Source: SURF-24 sp964537965
GTDB lineage: Bacteria; Bacteroidota; Ignavibacteria; Ignavibacteriales; SURF-24
Assembly (NCBI GenBank): GCA_964537965.1
Contig: CAZIDB010000201.1
Span: 1-8,793, forward strand
Length of the DNA stretch: 8,793 nt
Direction: 5' to 3'
The notes below the pieces were generated by a model that was given only the letters and a program-made list of their open reading frames with translations, ran no database searches and was not told where the DNA came from. Position numbers and translations under genes: made by a program. Position 1 is the first letter of the stretch; every line of letters begins with the position of its first letter. Of this stretch, positions 6,802 to 8,793 are shown piece by piece.

Positions 6802-7062
6802 TTTTTCCTTTCTGCTTTTAAGTAAAAATAATAAAAATTACCTATCAAAGTCACAGTTAACACTTAAAGTTTTTCCACAGAATTTAGTTTAAGGTTTTTG
6901 TATCGGGTTTGAGCATTCTTCGTTGTTTGTCCCAATCTGTTACAACACTCATGTTCCGCAGTTACGAAAAATGAATAAAAACCAAGATTTCTAATGGTAT
7001 AAGATTGGAAATAACTTCAAAAAAAAAATTTCCGAACAACTATGTAATTCGAGGGAATATCC
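6802..7062. other. Divergent intergenic region between bshB1 and the thioester surface protein gene
   Basis: This 261-bp region must hold the promoters for both divergent transcripts. I see no ORF, RNA gene or strong hairpin. The bshB1 ribosome binding site AAAGGA is at 6806-6811 on the minus strand. The plus-strand gene has GAGGGA at 7051-7056, six bases before its ATG. An A9 tract (7020-7028) lies in the plus-strand leader. Confidence 0.6.
6995..7003 (+). promoter_or_regulatory. Possible extended -10 promoter of the surface protein gene
   Basis: TGGTATAAG matches the extended -10 form TGnTATAAT with one mismatch. It would start transcription near 7010 and give a leader of roughly 50 bases. 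No recognisable -35 lies at the right distance, and promoters of this phylum can differ from the E. coli consensus, so this is only a candidate. Confidence 0.3.
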
Positions 7063-8793
7063 ATGAAAAATCGCTCTACAATTTTTTTAACACTGATTTC
7101 AATGCTTATGCTCATTTTTATCGGTGTTTCAAATGTTTTTGCTTATGAGCCCGGTGAAGGTGGTACAATTAGAGATATCGGTTCGGGACTTGGCAAATCA
7201 AGCAGTCCGGGATTTGAAGTTTCCGGAGTAAGCTCAGCTAAAGTACTTGGGACTTCCAAAGGAGTAAGTGATATTGTTTTTAATGATCCTTATGTTCCGG
7301 GAAGTACAATGAAAGTATGGGCTGGATCGTTTTACGGTACTGTTGATGGTGAAACGGCATATTTTTTCTGTATAGACTTAAAACATCCATTGGCAGTATA
7401 TAAAGATTCTGATCCCAATTATTATACAGACAATGGACCAACGAGTCCGCAGATAACTTACATCTTAAATAATTACTATCCGTACATAACATATCCGTAT
7501 ACAGGTTCACTTGGAACAGAAGCAAAAGAAGCGGCTGCAATCCAATTAGTAATATGGCATTATGCTGATGGTTTGGATCTTAATTCAATTACTAACACTG
7601 AATTGAAAAACAGAGCAATACAAATACAAACAATGACGGACGCGAACTATAATTCATTTATTTCTCTTGAAACATTAATTATAATTCCTCCAAATCAGTC
7701 TGTCCCGGTGGGAACACCCGGATCTTTTGCTGTTTCTACATTTGATAAAAATGGAAATTCATTACCTAACATTTTGGTCAACTTGAGTGCAACGACTGGT
7801 GCTTTGAGTGCATCATCTGCGGTAACGGATGCTACCGGAACAACTGGTACAGTCACACTTACTCAGGGTTCAAGTTCTTCCTCAGTTATTACCGCTCTGG
7901 CTAATGTAAAAATTCCGCAAGGAACAATGTATGTTCATACTATAAAACCAAACGAAAAACAAAAATTGGTTTTAGCAACACCGGCAGGTTTAACCAGGCA
8001 GGTAACATCAAATGTAGACTGGTATACACCAGAAGACTGCGATACTAAAGGATTCACTACATTTACACAGGGTGGCTGGGGAAGCAAATCTAACAGCGGA
8101 CCTGGAAAAATAAGGGATAATTATTTTTCAAGTGTGTTCCCAACCGGCTTAGTTGTTGGATGCGGTACTTATTCAATTACTTTAAATTCCGCTCAAGCAG
8201 TAGAAGATTATCTACCTGATGGTGGAACAGCCGCCGCTTTAACGCAGAATTATACAAATCCGACAGTAAAAATAAATGTATTAGCTGGTCAGGTAACAGC
8301 TTTGAAATTGAATGTAATGTATGATGAAAAAGGTTACCTTGGAACAAATTCAAAAAATCTGGGAGATCTTGTTTTTGCATCCGGTGCTTTTGAAGGTATG
8401 AGCGTTTATGATTTTCTTGCTTTAGCTGAAAATGCTCTTGGCGGTTGCGGATTAAACGGATATACCTTTTCAGAAATAAATGATGCAGCTACGGCAATTA
8501 ATGAAAATTTTGATAATGGTACTGTTGATAATGGTTATCTTACCTGCGAAGTACCAAAAGCATCTTTAGGTGATAAAGTATGGTTAGATACCGACAAAGA
8601 CGGTATTCAGGATACAGGTGAAAATGGATTTCCTAATGTAACAGTATCACTTTATACCTGCGCAGAAGTTCTTGTGACAACAACAACTACAGATGCAAAT
8701 GGCAATTACTTATTCCCAAATCTCAAGCCTGGTGATTATTATGTTGTATTTACCTTGCCTTCCGGTTATACTATTACAACAAAAGATGCAGGT
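7063..8793 (+). CDS. Large secreted thioester-domain surface protein with Ig-like and SdrD_B domains (3' end beyond window)
   Basis: The frame is open from the ATG to the right edge: 577 codons and no stop, so the gene is partial. Residues 1-27 are a Sec signal peptide (cleavage likely after VFA). Residues about 58-200 read as a thioester domain: FFCIDLKHPL gives Cys103, then ITYILNNYYP (131-140), then AAAIQLVIWHYADG (157-170) gives Gln161 and Trp165. In known domains of this type the Cys and Gln side chains form an internal thioester that reacts covalently with host or substrate amines. Residues 209-292 look like a Big_1/invasin-type Ig domain. Residues 313-497 are a separate module (FTTFTQGGWG, YSITLNSAQAVEDYLPDGG, AINENFDNGTVDNGYL) with cysteines at 326, 367, 462 and 495. 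From 500 an SdrD_B repeat begins (SLGDKVWLDTDKDGIQD, then DANGNYLFPNLKPGDY), with an Asp-rich calcium site. GAGGGA before the ATG supports the start. How it is anchored lies beyond the window. Confidence 0.88.
   Translation, partial: MKNRSTIFLTLISMLMLIFIGVSNVFAYEPGEGGTIRDIGSGLGKSSSPGFEVSGVSSAKVLGTSKGVSDIVFNDPYVPGSTMKVWAGSFYGTVDGETAYFFCIDLKHPLAVYKDSDPNYYTDNGPTSPQITYILNNYYPYITYPYTGSLGTEAKEAAAIQLVIWHYADGLDLNSITNTELKNRAIQIQTMTDANYNSFISLETLIIIPPNQSVPVGTPGSFAVSTFDKNGNSLPNILVNLSATTGALSASSAVTDATGTTGTVTLTQGSSSSSVITALANVKIPQGTMYVHTIKPNEKQKLVLATPAGLTRQVTSNVDWYTPEDCDTKGFTTFTQGGWGSKSNSGPGKIRDNYFSSVFPTGLVVGCGTYSITLNSAQAVEDYLPDGGTAAALTQNYTNPTVKINVLAGQVTALKLNVMYDEKGYLGTNSKNLGDLVFASGAFEGMSVYDFLALAENALGGCGLNGYTFSEINDAATAINENFDNGTVDNGYLTCEVPKASLGDKVWLDTDKDGIQDTGENGFPNVTVSLYTCAEVLVTTTTTDANGNYLFPNLKPGDYYVVFTLPSGYTITTKDAG

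Noticed and set aside
7280..7540. Minus-strand ORF of 86 codons
   Set aside because: It lies wholly antisense to the thioester-domain region, whose plus-strand reading has a signal peptide and recognisable motifs. The minus-strand protein has no recognisable feature.
8177..8380. Minus-strand ORF of 67 codons
   Set aside because: It is antisense to the cysteine-containing module of the surface protein, with a low-complexity Leu/His/Asn composition typical of a shadow frame.

Overview
The window is AT-rich bacterial chromosome with compact genes, good Shine-Dalgarno sites and no RNA genes, CRISPR array or transposon that I can see. The gene content suggests the Bacteroidota/Chlorobiota/Ignavibacteriota group: a bacillithiol deacetylase of the BshB1 type, an RlmI-like methyltransferase, a P. 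aeruginosa-type PPK2, a CKK lipoprotein with propeller-like repeats, and large multidomain secreted proteins. A free-living Ignavibacteria-like organism is my best guess. This is inference from gene content; no marker gene is present.

Layout. Everything from 40 to 6801 is on the minus strand; the last gene is divergent on the plus strand and runs off the right edge. From left to right: a small secreted protein of unknown function (40-558); a lipoprotein with propeller-like repeats (698-1744); a 292-bp gap holding a long bulged hairpin; the pair ppk2 and rlmI-like methyltransferase (3228-4112 and 2037-3215, 12 bp apart); a hairpin terminator; a DUF302 gene (4278-4664); and a three-gene operon read bshB1, beta-hydroxyacid dehydrogenase, DUF1648 membrane protein (6801 down to 4727). 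In that operon the last two genes overlap by ATGA.

The plus-strand gene (7063 to beyond 8793) is the most interesting item. It has 577 codons in the window and no stop. It encodes a signal peptide, then what reads as an internal Cys-Gln thioester domain (Cys103, Gln161, Trp165), an Ig-like domain, a cysteine-containing module of about 185 residues, and the start of an SdrD_B-type calcium-binding repeat. A thioester tip on a stalk of Ig and Sdr repeats is the plan of covalent adhesins of Gram-positive bacteria. Here it appears in what looks like a Gram-negative genome.

The minus-strand genes are mostly housekeeping: thiol redox buffering (bshB1), aldehyde or hydroxyacid reduction, polyphosphate-driven nucleotide phosphorylation and 23S rRNA methylation. 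The two leftmost genes and the rightmost gene are exported proteins.
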